A stretch of DNA of 64,000 bases from Actinoplanes derwentensis (GTDB taxonomy: Bacteria; Actinomycetota; Actinomycetes; Mycobacteriales; Micromonosporaceae). The stretch covers positions 2,108,001 through 2,172,000 of the forward strand of contig NZ_LT629758.1 of assembly GCF_900104725.1 (NCBI RefSeq). The letters are read 5' to 3'. The position numbers were made by a program, and so were the translations under genes. The notes beneath the pieces are model-generated. The model saw only the letters and a program-made list of their open reading frames with translations. It made no database searches and was not told the origin of the DNA. Below, piece by piece: positions 45,139-54,580 of the stretch (within the stretch, counting starts at the first letter, position 1; each line of letters starts with the position of its first letter).

Positions 45139-46008
45139 TCAGTAGTTCTCCACGGCGTTGACCCGGGTGGGCCAGTAGCGCTGTCCGGGTGGGGCCTGGT
45201 AGTGGGGCCAGCGGGGCGGGTTGCCGGTGGGGGTGTCGGCCAGGACGGTGACGCGCTGGCCGCGGCGGGGCCGGTCGTAGTCGTTGACGGCGTAGTGCAT
45301 GGTCACCCGGTTGTCCCAGACGGCGATGTCGCCTTCGTTCCAGGCGTAGCGGCACATGAACTGGGGTTGTTCGGCGAAGGTGAACAGGAAGTCCAGTAGT
45401 GCGTCGCTCTCGTTGCGGGTGAGCTGGGGGATGTGTGAGGTGAAGAGCCGGTTGACGTAGAGGGAGCGTCGGCCGGTTTCGGGGTGTACACGCACGACGG
45501 GGTGTTCGGCGCGGCTGCTGAATTCGGTGCCGATGCGGATCATGTGGACGGCGGTGAGGCCGTCGAGTAGTTCACGCATTGGGGTGGAGAGTTGTTCGTA
45601 CGCCAGGTATTGGTTGGTCCAGATGGTGTCGCCGCCGCTGGGTGGGCAGGTGACGATCTGCAGGATGGACGCGAGTGGCGGGTGGTCGTGGAAGGTCATG
45701 TCGGTGTGCCAGATGTCGACTTTGCCGCCGGCTTCGGAGTCGATCACCACGATTTCGGGGTGACCTTCCAGCCGGGGCAGGTAGGGGTGCAGTTCGACGT
45801 CGCCGAGGCGGGCGGCGAAGCCGATGTGTGCCTGCGGCGACAGTCCGGTCTGGCCGGGCAGGAAGATGACCAGGTGTTGCAGTAGGAGCCGGTGTAGTTC
45901 TGCGAATCCCTCGTCGGTGAGGTTTTCCAGGTCCACGCCGAAGATCCGGGCGCCGAGTGCGCCGGTGACCGGCTGAACGTCGAAGAGGGTGCTGGCAGAA
46001 ACCGTCAT
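45139..46008 (-). CDS. TauD/TfdA-family Fe(II)/2-oxoglutarate dioxygenase
   Basis: 289 residues from ATG 46006-46008 with GGAGG upstream. The metal facial triad is His and Asp of WHTDMTF plus the distal His of [11 protein letters not shown], with a following Arg (DRPRRGQR) for 2-oxoglutarate. [20 protein letters not shown] is the typical TauD entry. It would hydroxylate or otherwise oxidise an unactivated carbon, possibly of an amino acid or the terpene part. It shares a transcript with the GT1 gene. Confidence 0.92.
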   Translation of the reverse strand: MTVSASTLFDVQPVTGALGARIFGVDLENLTDEGFAELHRLLLQHLVIFLPGQTGLSPQAHIGFAARLGDVELHPYLPRLEGHPEIVVIDSEAGGKVDIWHTDMTFHDHPPLASILQIVTCPPSGGDTIWTNQYLAYEQLSTPMRELLDGLTAVHMIRIGTEFSSRAEHPVVRVHPETGRRSLYVNRLFTSHIPQLTRNESDALLDFLFTFAEQPQFMCRYAWNEGDIAVWDNRVTMHYAVNDYDRPRRGQRVTVLADTPTGNPPRWPHYQAPPGQRYWPTRVNAVENY

Positions 46009-46106
46009 CAAGGCCCTCCAGAGGGGCTGCTGGTGTCCTGCCGATGGAGTATTGCAGATCCGGATCGGTGGTCCGCAAGGCCGGATGGTGTTCCATTGTC
46101 GACCTT

Positions 46107-46128
46107 GACTGGCCTGTCTGGACACTGG
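46107..46128. promoter_or_regulatory. divergent promoter region between dioxygenase and methyltransferase genes
   Basis: Between the divergent starts (46008 and 46170) lies TTGACT (46105-46110 region) and then CTGTCTGGACACTGG (46114-46128). CTGTCTGGA also occurs at 52455-52463 upstream of the terpene operon. A GATCCGGATC palindrome lies further left. Promoter identity is tentative. Confidence 0.35.
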
Positions 46129-46169
46129 GAGCATCGGTGTGATCTTCGATGTGCAGGGAGTGCGAGCTG

Positions 46170-47204
46170 ATGAGCGCCGATCGCCCGATTGTCACCGACG
46201 AGTCGCCGATGGCGCGGCTCGGACGGCTCACCGACCTGGCCACCCCGTTCGCGGTGCGTGCTCTGGCGTCGTTGCGGGTTCCGGATCTGATCGCGTCGGG
46301 GGTCACCGGTCTGGAGGCGCTGGCGACTGCGGCGGGTGCTGATCCGGATGCGTTGGGCCGGTTGTTGCGGTACCTGGCGCATCGGGGTGTGGTGGTCGAG
46401 CCTCAGTCGGGTGTGTTCGCTTTGACCGAGGTCGGTGAGTTGCTGCGTGATCATGGTCCTGGTGGTCAGCGGGGCTGGCTGGATCTGGACGGGCTGGGTG
46501 CCCGGATGGATCTGGCGTATGCGGGGTTGCCGCATGCGATCCGGACGGGCAAGCCGGCGTACGAGACGGTTCACGGGCGTGACTACTGGGCGGAGCTGGA
46601 TGCGGAGCCGGGGTGGCGGGGGTATTTCGACGCGTTGATGCTGAGCCAGCAGCATGTGACGGCGCCGCAGGTCGCTGGGTTGTACGACTGGTCGGCGGCC
46701 CGGCACGTGTTCGACGTCGGTGGTGGCAGTGGGGAGTTGCTGATCCGGGTGCTGAGTACGCATCCGCATCTGCGGGGCACGTTCGTCGACCGGCCGATCG
46801 CGGCTGCCGCGGTCGCGGGCCGCCTCGCCGAGGCCGGGCTGGCCGATCGGGCGGTGGCGGTCACCGGTGACTTCTTCGCGCCGTTGCCGTCCGGTGGTGA
46901 CGTGTATGTGGTGTCGCGGGCGTTGACCGACTGGTCCGACGAGGATGCCACGATCATTCTGCGGCGTTGTGCGGTGGCGGCCGGGACGGGTGGCCGGGTG
47001 CTGATCGTCGAGGTGCTGCCGACCGAGCCGCATGTGCCGTATCTGGCGCCGTTCGATCTGCAGATGCTGGTGACCGTCGGTGGTCGCGAGCGTGGTCTCG
47101 ACGATTTCCGGCGGCTGGCCGCAGGTGCGGGCTTGGACGTGGCGACGGTGTTGTCCGGCAGGGACGGGCTGGTGCTCGTCGAATGTGTGCCGTCGGCTAC
47201 CTGA
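46170..47204 (+). CDS. DnrK/RdmB-type SAM-dependent methyltransferase
   Basis: 344 residues. N-terminal dimerisation domain ([20 protein letters not shown]), then the SAM fold [20 protein letters not shown]. The catalytic-site region reads [19 protein letters not shown], where most O-methyltransferases have LHDW. RdmB- and DnrK-like enzymes have Asn there, and here it is Thr. It may be an O-methyltransferase with an altered base or one of the family's hydroxylase/decarboxylase variants. It is 10 bp from the next glycosyltransferase, in one operon. Confidence 0.9.
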   Translation: MSADRPIVTDESPMARLGRLTDLATPFAVRALASLRVPDLIASGVTGLEALATAAGADPDALGRLLRYLAHRGVVVEPQSGVFALTEVGELLRDHGPGGQRGWLDLDGLGARMDLAYAGLPHAIRTGKPAYETVHGRDYWAELDAEPGWRGYFDALMLSQQHVTAPQVAGLYDWSAARHVFDVGGGSGELLIRVLSTHPHLRGTFVDRPIAAAAVAGRLAEAGLADRAVAVTGDFFAPLPSGGDVYVVSRALTDWSDEDATIILRRCAVAAGTGGRVLIVEVLPTEPHVPYLAPFDLQMLVTVGGRERGLDDFRRLAAGAGLDVATVLSGRDGLVLVECVPSAT

Positions 47205-47214
47205 CCGGGGCGTC

Positions 47215-48387
47215 GTGCGTCTGCTGCTGACTGCTCAGCCGATCTACTCGCATCTTGTTCCGGCGGTGATTCCGCTGGCGCGGGCGGCGATGGCGGCGGG
47301 GCACGAGGTGGCGGTGGCCACGGCGGGTTCGATGTCCGGGTTGTTGTCCACGTACGGCGTCGCGCATGTGATTCTGCCTGGTCTTCCGGATCAGGAGGCG
47401 TTGCGTGCCGATCCGGCGCTGGGGGATGCGTTCGGTATGCCGCGGGTGGTGTTCGTGCCGGGTTCACGCACGGTGTTGCCGGGGGTGTGGGAGCAGATCG
47501 CGGCCGCGTACGCGGGCCGGATGGCTGATCAGGCGGCTGCCGACCTGGTCGAGGTGGCCGGTTGGTGGAAGCCGGATGTGATCGTGCGGGAACCGGCCGA
47601 GTACGGGGGTTATCTGGCGGCGGAGCGGCTCGGTGTGCCGCATGCCCTGTTGGACATCTCGCCGATGGCGGCCCGCGACATGCCGGTCGTCGCCGGCCTG
47701 CTGCAGGCGCGGCTGGGCCGGGCGGGGCCGGTGCAGGGGCAGTTGCGGGCGGGGCTGGTGCCGGAGCAGTGGTATCCGGAGGATCTGCGGACGCCGCAGG
47801 GCCGCTCGTACCGGTTGTCGCCGCCGGTTTCCCGGGTGGATGCGTGTTGTGCGGTGTTTCCCGATGATCGGCCGCTGGTGGTGGTCAGTCTCGGTTCGCT
47901 GATGCTCAGCCTGCCGGGTGTGGACGCCATGCTGCCCACCCTGGTCGCGGCCTTGGACCGGCTGGGTTGTACGGCGGTGCTGTCGTTGGGTGGGCGGCCG
48001 GAACTGGCCGAACTGTTGCCGGACGTACCGGCGTCGGTGCATGTGATGCCGTTCATCGCGCAGCGGGCGCTGTTGTCGACGGCGGATCTGTTCGTCACGC
48101 ACGCGGGGTTCGGTGCGGTGGGTGAGGCGATCGCCGCGGGGGTGCCGATGGTGGCGTTGCCGTTGCTGGCCGACCAGCCGGGCAACGCCGACCGGTGTGC
48201 CGAACTGGGACTCGGGCTGCGACTGGGCGCCGATGTGGCCACGGCTGGGGAGATCGCGGACGCGTGCGCGGCCGTACTGGCGGATCCGGGGTATCGGTGG
48301 CGGGCCGGGGCCATGCAGCGGCGGATGCTCGCCGACCCCGGCCTCGACGTACTGGTGGACGACCTGGCCGCCCTAGCCCGCCGATAG
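47215..48387 (+). CDS. GT1-type glycosyltransferase
   Basis: 390 residues, GTG start. MRLLLTAQPIYSHLVPAVIP (first residue by GTG) and ARAAMAAGHEVAVATAGSMS are the acceptor domain of macrolide/anthracycline-type glycosyltransferases. The donor signature is LFVTHAGFGAVGEAIAAGVP, then MVALPLLADQPGNADRCAEL; HAGFG replaces the usual HGGxG. It ends tail-to-tail with the NRPS gene, overlapping it by 15 bp. Confidence 0.9.
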   Translation: MRLLLTAQPIYSHLVPAVIPLARAAMAAGHEVAVATAGSMSGLLSTYGVAHVILPGLPDQEALRADPALGDAFGMPRVVFVPGSRTVLPGVWEQIAAAYAGRMADQAAADLVEVAGWWKPDVIVREPAEYGGYLAAERLGVPHALLDISPMAARDMPVVAGLLQARLGRAGPVQGQLRAGLVPEQWYPEDLRTPQGRSYRLSPPVSRVDACCAVFPDDRPLVVVSLGSLMLSLPGVDAMLPTLVAALDRLGCTAVLSLGGRPELAELLPDVPASVHVMPFIAQRALLSTADLFVTHAGFGAVGEAIAAGVPMVALPLLADQPGNADRCAELGLGLRLGADVATAGEIADACAAVLADPGYRWRAGAMQRRMLADPGLDVLVDDLAALARR

Positions 48388-51300
48388 GCCTCCGGCACGG
48401 CGGTAGCCGGCGACCACGGGGCCGATCTCGGCCACCACGTGGGGGCGCAGCATGTGTTCGTGGCGTGCGTCGATGTCGTGGTTGATGATCCGGCCCCGGA
48501 CGTGGGGCCGCCAGTAGTCGATGGTCTGCAGGTTGATCGGCACACTCTGGGTGGCGGTGAAGAAGAGCAGATCGCCGTCGTACGGGCCGGGCCGGTAGGC
48601 GCGGGCGGCCCGCAGTTGGTGGCCGGTGACCCGGATCAGCGCCTCGATGCGTTCGACGTTCCAGTCGGCCAGTGCGCCGCCGGCCGCCTTCAGCAGGCCG
48701 GCCACGTGGGCGTCGGCGAGGGGTTGTCCGTCGAGCATGGCCGGGTCGTAGCCGAAGTCGGTGAGAACCACGTCGAGCATCACCCGGCGGTGTTCCTCGG
48801 TGTGCAGCAGCGGGTCACTCGGGTAGGCGTCGAGCAGTGCCACCATCGGTACGGTGTGTCCACGCCGAGTCAGTTCGGCAGCGGTCGCGTAGGCCAGGAG
48901 TCCGCCGAACGACCAGCCGAGCAGATGGTACGGGCCGTCGGGGAAGGCGGCGGTGATGGCGTCGGCGTGGTCGGCGGCCATCTGTTCCATGGTGCCCAGG
49001 GGTGCGCCTGGTTCGCCGATGCCACGTGCCTGTAGGCCGTACACCGGGTGGTCGGGGTCGATGTGTCGTAGTAGTACCGAGTAGCACCAGCTCAGGCCGG
49101 TGACCGGGGGCAGGCAGAACAGGGGGATCCCGGTGCCGCCGGTGCGTAGTGGCAGCAGGGTGTCGAGGGCGCCGTCGGGGCCGGTGGGGGTGGATTGCAG
49201 GCGGGTGGCGAGGCGGGCGACGGTGGGGTGTTCGAAGATCGTGCGGAGGTCGAGGTCGGTGCCGAGGACGGTGCGGATGCGGCTGGCGAGGCGGGCGGCG
49301 TGCAGTGAGTGGCCGCCGAGGTCGAAGAAGTCGTCGTCGATGCCGGCGCGGGGCACGGTCAGGACTTCTTCGACCAGGCCGCAGAGGACGACTTCGAGTT
49401 GGTTGCGGGGTACCCGCCCGGCTGGTGCGGTGGCGGGGTCGGCGTCCGGGAGGGCGGCTCGGTCGACTTTGCCGCTGCTGTTCAGTGGCAGGGTGTCCAG
49501 GGTCATGATGGTGGTGGGGATGGTGGCTTCGGCTAGTCGTGTCTGCAGGTAGGCGCGTAGTGCCGCCGGTGCCGGGATGGTGGTGCCGGGGGTGGGGACG
49601 AGGTAGGCGATCAGGTGTGGCTGGCCGTCGCCGTCGGGGCGGGCCACGACGACGGCTTGCCCGATCGTGGGGTGTCCGGTCAGGGTGGCTTCGATCTCGC
49701 CGAGTTCGATCCGGTTGCCGCGGATCTTGACCTGGTCGTCGGTGCGGCCGAGGAACAGCAGGGTGCCGTCGGGGAGTCGGCGGGCTCGGTCGCCGGTGCG
49801 GTACATGCGGTCGCCGGGTGCGCCGAACGGGTCGGCGGGGAACGCGGCGGCGGTCAGGTCGGGGCGGTTGAGGTAGCCGGTGGCGATCTGGGTGCCGGCC
49901 AGGTACAGGTCGCCGGGGGTGCCGGGTGGGACGGGCTGGCCGCCGGTGTCGAGGAGGTAGCAGCGGGTGTTCCAGCCGGGCCCGCCGATCGGTACGCCGT
50001 CGGCCGGGTCGTAGCCGGTGTCGCAGTCGAAGCCGGTGACCGCGACGGCGGCTTCGGTCGGTCCGTACAGGTTGTGGAGTCCGGGGCCGAGGGTGCGGCT
50101 GTATCGGGCGGCCAGGTCGGCGGGCAGGGTTTCGCCGATGCACAGGGTGCGGCGGATCGTGGTGCAGGCCTTGGTGGCGGGTTCGTCGAGGAATTCGCGC
50201 AGCATCGACGGTACGAATCCGACGGTGCTGACCTGGTGGCGGGTGATCAGGGCGGCCAGGTAGGCGGGGTCGCGGTGGCCGCCGGGCCGGGCGACGACGA
50301 TCGTGGCGCCGTGCAGCAGGGGCCAGAAGTATTCCCAGACCGACACGTCGAAGGTGGCCGCGGTCTTCAGCAGGACCCGGTCGTGACGGTCCAGCCCGAA
50401 GACGCCGCTCATCCAGGCGAGGTGGTTGATCAGGGCCCGGTGCGGCAACACCACACCTTTCGGCCGGCCGGTGGAACCGGAGGTGTAGAGCACGTACACC
50501 GGGTCGCCGGGTCGCAGCGGCCGGGTGCGGTGGGTGTCGGTGACCGGTGCGGCAGGCTGCCGGGCGACGGCGGTGGCCGTGGCGGGGTCGTCGAGGATCA
50601 GTGCCGTGGGGGTGGCGGGCAGGTCGGTGTAGCGCAGCCGGTCGGTGATCAGCAGGGCCGGGCCGGCGTCGGCGAGCATGTAGGAGACGCGGGCCGGGGG
50701 AGAGGTGTCGTCGAGGGGCAGGTACGCGGCGCCGGACTTGAGGACGGCGAGCAGTGCGGTGACCTGGGCGGCCGAGCGGGGCAACGCGACCGCGACCAGT
50801 TGGCCGGGGCCGGCGCCGCAGCTGATCAGGTGCCGGGCCAGACGATTAGCGTCGGCATCCAGGTCGGCGTAGGTGATCTCGCCGTCTTCGGTGATCAGGG
50901 CGACGGCGTGCGGGGTGGCTGCGGCCTGCGCGGCGAGCAGGGTGGGCAGTACGTCGTCGGGTACCGGCCGGTGGGTGTCGTTCCAGTCTTCGAGGACTTG
51001 CCGGCGTTCGTCCGGGCTGAGCAGTGTGGCGTGGCCGGCGCGGGTCTGTGGTGCCTGGGCGAGTTGCAGGAGCAGGCGGATCAGCCGTTGCTGGTGGGCG
51101 TCGACGTCGGCGGCGGTGTAGCGGTCCGGGTTGGCGGTGACGTCGATGCGCAGGACGTCGGTCAGGTCGCCGCGCAGTTCCAGTGACAGGTCGTCGATCG
51201 GCCCGGACTGCAGGGCGCGGCCTTCGACGGTCAGGCCGGCCACGGTGGCGCGGTAGGTGAACGGCATGACGTTGACCGACGGCCCGAAGACGCGGTGCCC

Positions 51301-52302
51301 GGCGGGGAACACCTCGCGGACCTCCTCCAGGGCGAACCGCTGGTGGCGCAGCACCTGACGCAGTTGCTGGCCGGCCTGGTCGACGAGGTCGGCGAACACC
51401 GTGTCGGGGGTGACGTGCAGGTGTACCGGCAGGGTGGTCATCATCATCCCGGGTGTGACCTTGGCGGTTCGTCCCCACCGGCCGATGACCGGCACGCCCA
51501 GGACCGGGTCGGTGGTGCCGGTCATCCGGTGCAGGTAGACGGCGGTCACGGCGAGAGTGGTGGCGGCCCACGCGGCCGGGGTGATGGCGGCCCGCAGCCG
51601 GGCCATGTCGTCGGGTCCGGGTTCGACACGGCGGCGCAGGACATGATGTGCCGGCCGTGCGGGGCCGGGGATACGGGCCAGGGTGACGGCCGGGGGTGCG
51701 CCGGCGAAACGGGTCCGCCAGTAGTCGCGGTCGGCGGCGTACGCCTGCCCGGCCCGGTAGGTGTCCTCCTCGGCCCAGTACTTCTCCAGGGAGCCGATGG
51801 TGTCGTGCGGCAGGTCACGGTGTTCGAGGGCGGCGGCGTAGGTCTCGACCACGCGGGCGGTGACGAGCTGGAACGCGTAGCCGTCCAGGGCGACGTGGTG
51901 CATGCGCAGGAAGAACAGGTGCAGGGTGGGGGAAACGGTGATCAGGGCCGCGCTCACCAGTTCGTCGTGCATCCGGACCGGCTCGTCCAGGCGCGCCCGC
52001 ATCCACGCGTGCGCGCGGGAATCAGCGTCCGGATCGCTGTCGAAAGCTATCTCAGTAAATGAGTATCTTGTTTCTTCGGCGATTCTCTGGAATGGTTTTC
52101 CGTCTCTTTCGCAGAACTCCAGACGGGCTGCCTCGGTTGCTGTCAAGGCGCGGTGAACGGCGTCGGTGAAAAGGTTGTCGCGCATGTCGCCGCGGATCTC
52201 CAGGTAGCCCGCGACACTGAATGCGGGATTCTCTGGATCCAGCTGCTGGCCGAACCAGATGCCGGACTGCGTCGCGGACAAGGGCCGCCAGTCTCGGGAC
52301 AT
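48373..52302 (-). CDS. single-module NRPS, C-A-T-TE (EntF-like)
   Basis: 1,309 residues from ATG 52300-52302 (GGTGGGAG RBS). Condensation domain: LSATQSGIWFGQQLDPENPA, with HHVALDG at 135-141. Adenylation: LYTSGSTGRPKGVVLPHRAL, FDVSVWEYFWPL, LYGPTEAAVAV, YRTGDRARRLPDG. Thiolation: DDFFDLGGHSLHAARL. Thioesterase: LLGWSFGGLLAYAT. By eye against EntF the specificity positions read D-V-W-G-L-I-L-V-A-K, which I cannot assign; the Asp implies an alpha-amino acid. With no upstream module, the C domain must take an acyl donor from elsewhere. Confidence 0.95.
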   Translation of the reverse strand: MSRDWRPLSATQSGIWFGQQLDPENPAFSVAGYLEIRGDMRDNLFTDAVHRALTATEAARLEFCERDGKPFQRIAEETRYSFTEIAFDSDPDADSRAHAWMRARLDEPVRMHDELVSAALITVSPTLHLFFLRMHHVALDGYAFQLVTARVVETYAAALEHRDLPHDTIGSLEKYWAEEDTYRAGQAYAADRDYWRTRFAGAPPAVTLARIPGPARPAHHVLRRRVEPGPDDMARLRAAITPAAWAATTLAVTAVYLHRMTGTTDPVLGVPVIGRWGRTAKVTPGMMMTTLPVHLHVTPDTVFADLVDQAGQQLRQVLRHQRFALEEVREVFPAGHRVFGPSVNVMPFTYRATVAGLTVEGRALQSGPIDDLSLELRGDLTDVLRIDVTANPDRYTAADVDAHQQRLIRLLLQLAQAPQTRAGHATLLSPDERRQVLEDWNDTHRPVPDDVLPTLLAAQAAATPHAVALITEDGEITYADLDADANRLARHLISCGAGPGQLVAVALPRSAAQVTALLAVLKSGAAYLPLDDTSPPARVSYMLADAGPALLITDRLRYTDLPATPTALILDDPATATAVARQPAAPVTDTHRTRPLRPGDPVYVLYTSGSTGRPKGVVLPHRALINHLAWMSGVFGLDRHDRVLLKTAATFDVSVWEYFWPLLHGATIVVARPGGHRDPAYLAALITRHQVSTVGFVPSMLREFLDEPATKACTTIRRTLCIGETLPADLAARYSRTLGPGLHNLYGPTEAAVAVTGFDCDTGYDPADGVPIGGPGWNTRCYLLDTGGQPVPPGTPGDLYLAGTQIATGYLNRPDLTAAAFPADPFGAPGDRMYRTGDRARRLPDGTLLFLGRTDDQVKIRGNRIELGEIEATLTGHPTIGQAVVVARPDGDGQPHLIAYLVPTPGTTIPAPAALRAYLQTRLAEATIPTTIMTLDTLPLNSSGKVDRAALPDADPATAPAGRVPRNQLEVVLCGLVEEVLTVPRAGIDDDFFDLGGHSLHAARLASRIRTVLGTDLDLRTIFEHPTVARLATRLQSTPTGPDGALDTLLPLRTGGTGIPLFCLPPVTGLSWCYSVLLRHIDPDHPVYGLQARGIGEPGAPLGTMEQMAADHADAITAAFPDGPYHLLGWSFGGLLAYATAAELTRRGHTVPMVALLDAYPSDPLLHTEEHRRVMLDVVLTDFGYDPAMLDGQPLADAHVAGLLKAAGGALADWNVERIEALIRVTGHQLRAARAYRPGPYDGDLLFFTATQSVPINLQTIDYWRPHVRGRIINHDIDARHEHMLRPHVVAEIGPVVAGYRRAGGLSAG

Positions 52303-52570
52303 GAATCTCCCACCTCTAAGTGCGGCACGGCCGCCTGGCGGCGGCGATACCCGACGATACTGGGCAGCGGAGGGCCGCCGCGTCAAGCCTGGCAGTCGAT
52401 GTAACACGCTGGCAATAGTGGCTTCCGTAGTGGATTTTTGGCCTGCCGGCGACTCTGTCTGGATCGACTCTTTACAGTGGACCTTGGGCCGGTGTACCGT
52501 GCTGACAACTGACCGTAGGCAATGCGAATATCAATTTCCACAATAGGGCCTCCGCGATCGGAAAAAAGCA
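52303..52570. promoter_or_regulatory. divergent promoter region between NRPS and terpene operon
   Basis: About 268 bp. TTTACAGTGGACCTT (52471-52485) resembles TATACTGTGGACATT at the first P450 promoter, where a -10-like box is followed by GTGGAC. CTGTCTGGA (52455-52463) recurs at 46114. The region is A/T-richer near 52430 and 52520-52570. Base-composition skew of the plus strand flips here. Confidence 0.45.
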
Positions 52571-53593
52571 ATGTCAATCGTTGCCGGACCTGATTCCCGC
52601 GATTTCATGGAAACCCTCACCGCGAGCAGTTCCTGGCAGCTTCTGCATCAGGAGATGCAACGCCGCTGGCCGGTCACCCCGGACGAGCTGGACGCGATCG
52701 TGCGGTACGCGCTCCTGCCCGCCGGCAAGATGATCCGGCCGATCATGACGCTGCACTGCGCGGCGGCCGTCGGCGGCGATCCGGAGCCGGTGCTGCCGGC
52801 CGCGCTCGCTTTGGAGTACGTGCACGTCGCCACCCTGGTGCACGACGACATCATCGACAACGACGACGTGCGCCGCGGTCGTGCGTCGGTGCCCGCCGCC
52901 TACGGGGTACCGAACGCGATCATCGCCGGTGACCAGCTCATCTTCGACGCGTTCGCGGCCATCACCGGCAGCCAGCACGCCGGGCTGCCGGCCGGAGGTG
53001 TCGTCGCCGCGGTCTCCGCACTGGCCGAAGCCGGCGCCGCACTGTGCCGGGGCCAGTCGCTGGAGTCCCGGCTCGCCGGTGACCTCAGCGTCGGCGTCGA
53101 ACCGTACCTGGAAGTCGCCCGGCTCAAGACCGGTGCCCTGTTCCGGGCCGCCTGTCAGGTCGGTGCCGCGCTCGGCGGCGCGGACCCGGCCACGATCGGG
53201 GCGCTGGCCGACTACGGCGAACAACTCGGCATCGCCTTCCAGATCCGCGACGACCTGCTGTCGTACACCGAACAGCCGGACCTGATCGGCAAATCCACCA
53301 CCAGCGACCTCAGCAACGGCCGGGCCACCCTGCCGGTGCTGCTGGCCTGGGCCGCCAGCAGCCCCGACGGGCGCACCGCACTGACCGGCGCACTACGCGA
53401 CGGCGCCGCCAGCCAGGCCGCTGTCACCCTGGTCGCCGACGCGGTCCGCGCCACCACCGCGTTGGAACGCTCCTACGCCCTGGCCGACGAGTACGCCGGG
53501 CGCGCCCACCGGCAGCTGGCAGTGTTGGCGCCGTCGGCCAGTACCGACGTGCTCGCCGCGGTGCCGGGCTGGGCGACGGCCCGCCGATGGTGA
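52571..53593 (+). CDS. polyprenyl diphosphate synthase (long-chain type)
   Basis: 340 residues. First aspartate-rich motif DDIID at 92-96 in LEYVHVATLVHDDIIDNDD; the residues before it (A-T-L-V-H) are small, as in long-chain (IspB-like) synthases rather than FPP/GGPP enzymes. The second motif is DDLLS (227-231) with Ser in the last position. GKSTTSDLSNGRATLPVL completes the site. It makes the allylic chain for the downstream UbiA and cyclase. It overlaps the UbiA gene by seven bases. Confidence 0.93.
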   Translation: MSIVAGPDSRDFMETLTASSSWQLLHQEMQRRWPVTPDELDAIVRYALLPAGKMIRPIMTLHCAAAVGGDPEPVLPAALALEYVHVATLVHDDIIDNDDVRRGRASVPAAYGVPNAIIAGDQLIFDAFAAITGSQHAGLPAGGVVAAVSALAEAGAALCRGQSLESRLAGDLSVGVEPYLEVARLKTGALFRAACQVGAALGGADPATIGALADYGEQLGIAFQIRDDLLSYTEQPDLIGKSTTSDLSNGRATLPVLLAWAASSPDGRTALTGALRDGAASQAAVTLVADAVRATTALERSYALADEYAGRAHRQLAVLAPSASTDVLAAVPGWATARRW

Positions 53594-54558
53594 CCTTGGT
53601 GGTTCACCTGCGTACCTGGCGGCCGTACACGCTGTGGTACATCGGCCTGGTCGGGCTCGCCGGCGCCGCCCTGGCCGGCACCGGCGAATGGTGGCGGCTG
53701 GCCGCCGCGTGGGCCGCGCCGACCGTCGGCTGGATCGGCGGGCACTATCTCAGCGACTGGTTCGACCGCGATCTCGACGCCATCGCCAAACCCCACCGGC
53801 CCATCCCGTCCGGCATGCTCCCGGCCCGCACCGCACTGGCCTGCGGCATCGGCTGCCTGACCGCGGTGGTGGTGCTGTCGATCGCGGGCGGCTGGCGCAC
53901 CCTGGCCGTCGCGGTCGCCGCCGCGGCCGCGATCGTCTCCTACGGCTACGTCCTGAAAGCCCGCGGCATCGCCGGGAACCTGGTCCGCGGACTGCTCGGC
54001 GCGCTCACACTGCTCTACGGCGCGGCCCTCGGCGGATCGCTGAGCGGCTGGCCACTGGCCCTGCTCACGGCGGCGTTCTGGGCGCACGACACCGCCTCCA
54101 ACCTGGTCGGCACCCTGCGTGACATCGACGGTGATCGGGCCGGCGGCTACCGCACGGTGCCGGTCCAGTTCGGGATCCGGGCCGCGTTCACCATCGCCGT
54201 GGCGCTCTACGCCGTCACCGTGGCCGCGGCCCTGGCCGCCGGTCTGGCCGCGGACCCCGGGCCACGCCAGTCCGCGTTCCTGTCCGGGCTGGTGCTGACC
54301 GCGCTGGCGGGCGCGGCCGCGTTCACCGTCGCCGGCCGCCGGCGGCACCCGCTGACCGCCCGGGCCGCGCTGCGCGCCCACGAGATCCTGGTGCTCGAGC
54401 GGGTCTGGTTCGCGGCCACCGTCGTCGCGCTCGGCCTCGGCATCGTCCCGGCACTGATCGCCGTCATTCCCCTGCTGATGCTCACCTGGTGGACTCAGGG
54501 CGTCATGCGCAGCGGATACGAGTTCGGCACCCGGGCACCCGCACCCGCGCACCGATAG
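53587..54558 (+). CDS. UbiA-family prenyltransferase
   Basis: 323 residues, multi-pass membrane. First Asp-rich motif SDWFDRDLDAIAKPHRPIPS (Asp57, 60, 64) resembles chlorophyll-synthase and menaquinone/UbiA enzymes, but the leading Asn is Ser. The second motif DIDGD lies at 179-183, followed by RTVPVQFG. It should transfer the polyprenyl chain to an aromatic or other acceptor at the membrane. Start ATG overlaps the synthase stop. Confidence 0.92.
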   Translation: MVTLVVHLRTWRPYTLWYIGLVGLAGAALAGTGEWWRLAAAWAAPTVGWIGGHYLSDWFDRDLDAIAKPHRPIPSGMLPARTALACGIGCLTAVVVLSIAGGWRTLAVAVAAAAAIVSYGYVLKARGIAGNLVRGLLGALTLLYGAALGGSLSGWPLALLTAAFWAHDTASNLVGTLRDIDGDRAGGYRTVPVQFGIRAAFTIAVALYAVTVAAALAAGLAADPGPRQSAFLSGLVLTALAGAAAFTVAGRRRHPLTARAALRAHEILVLERVWFAATVVALGLGIVPALIAVIPLLMLTWWTQGVMRSGYEFGTRAPAPAHR

Positions 54559-54580
54559 CACGTCGAAAGGAAACACCGGT

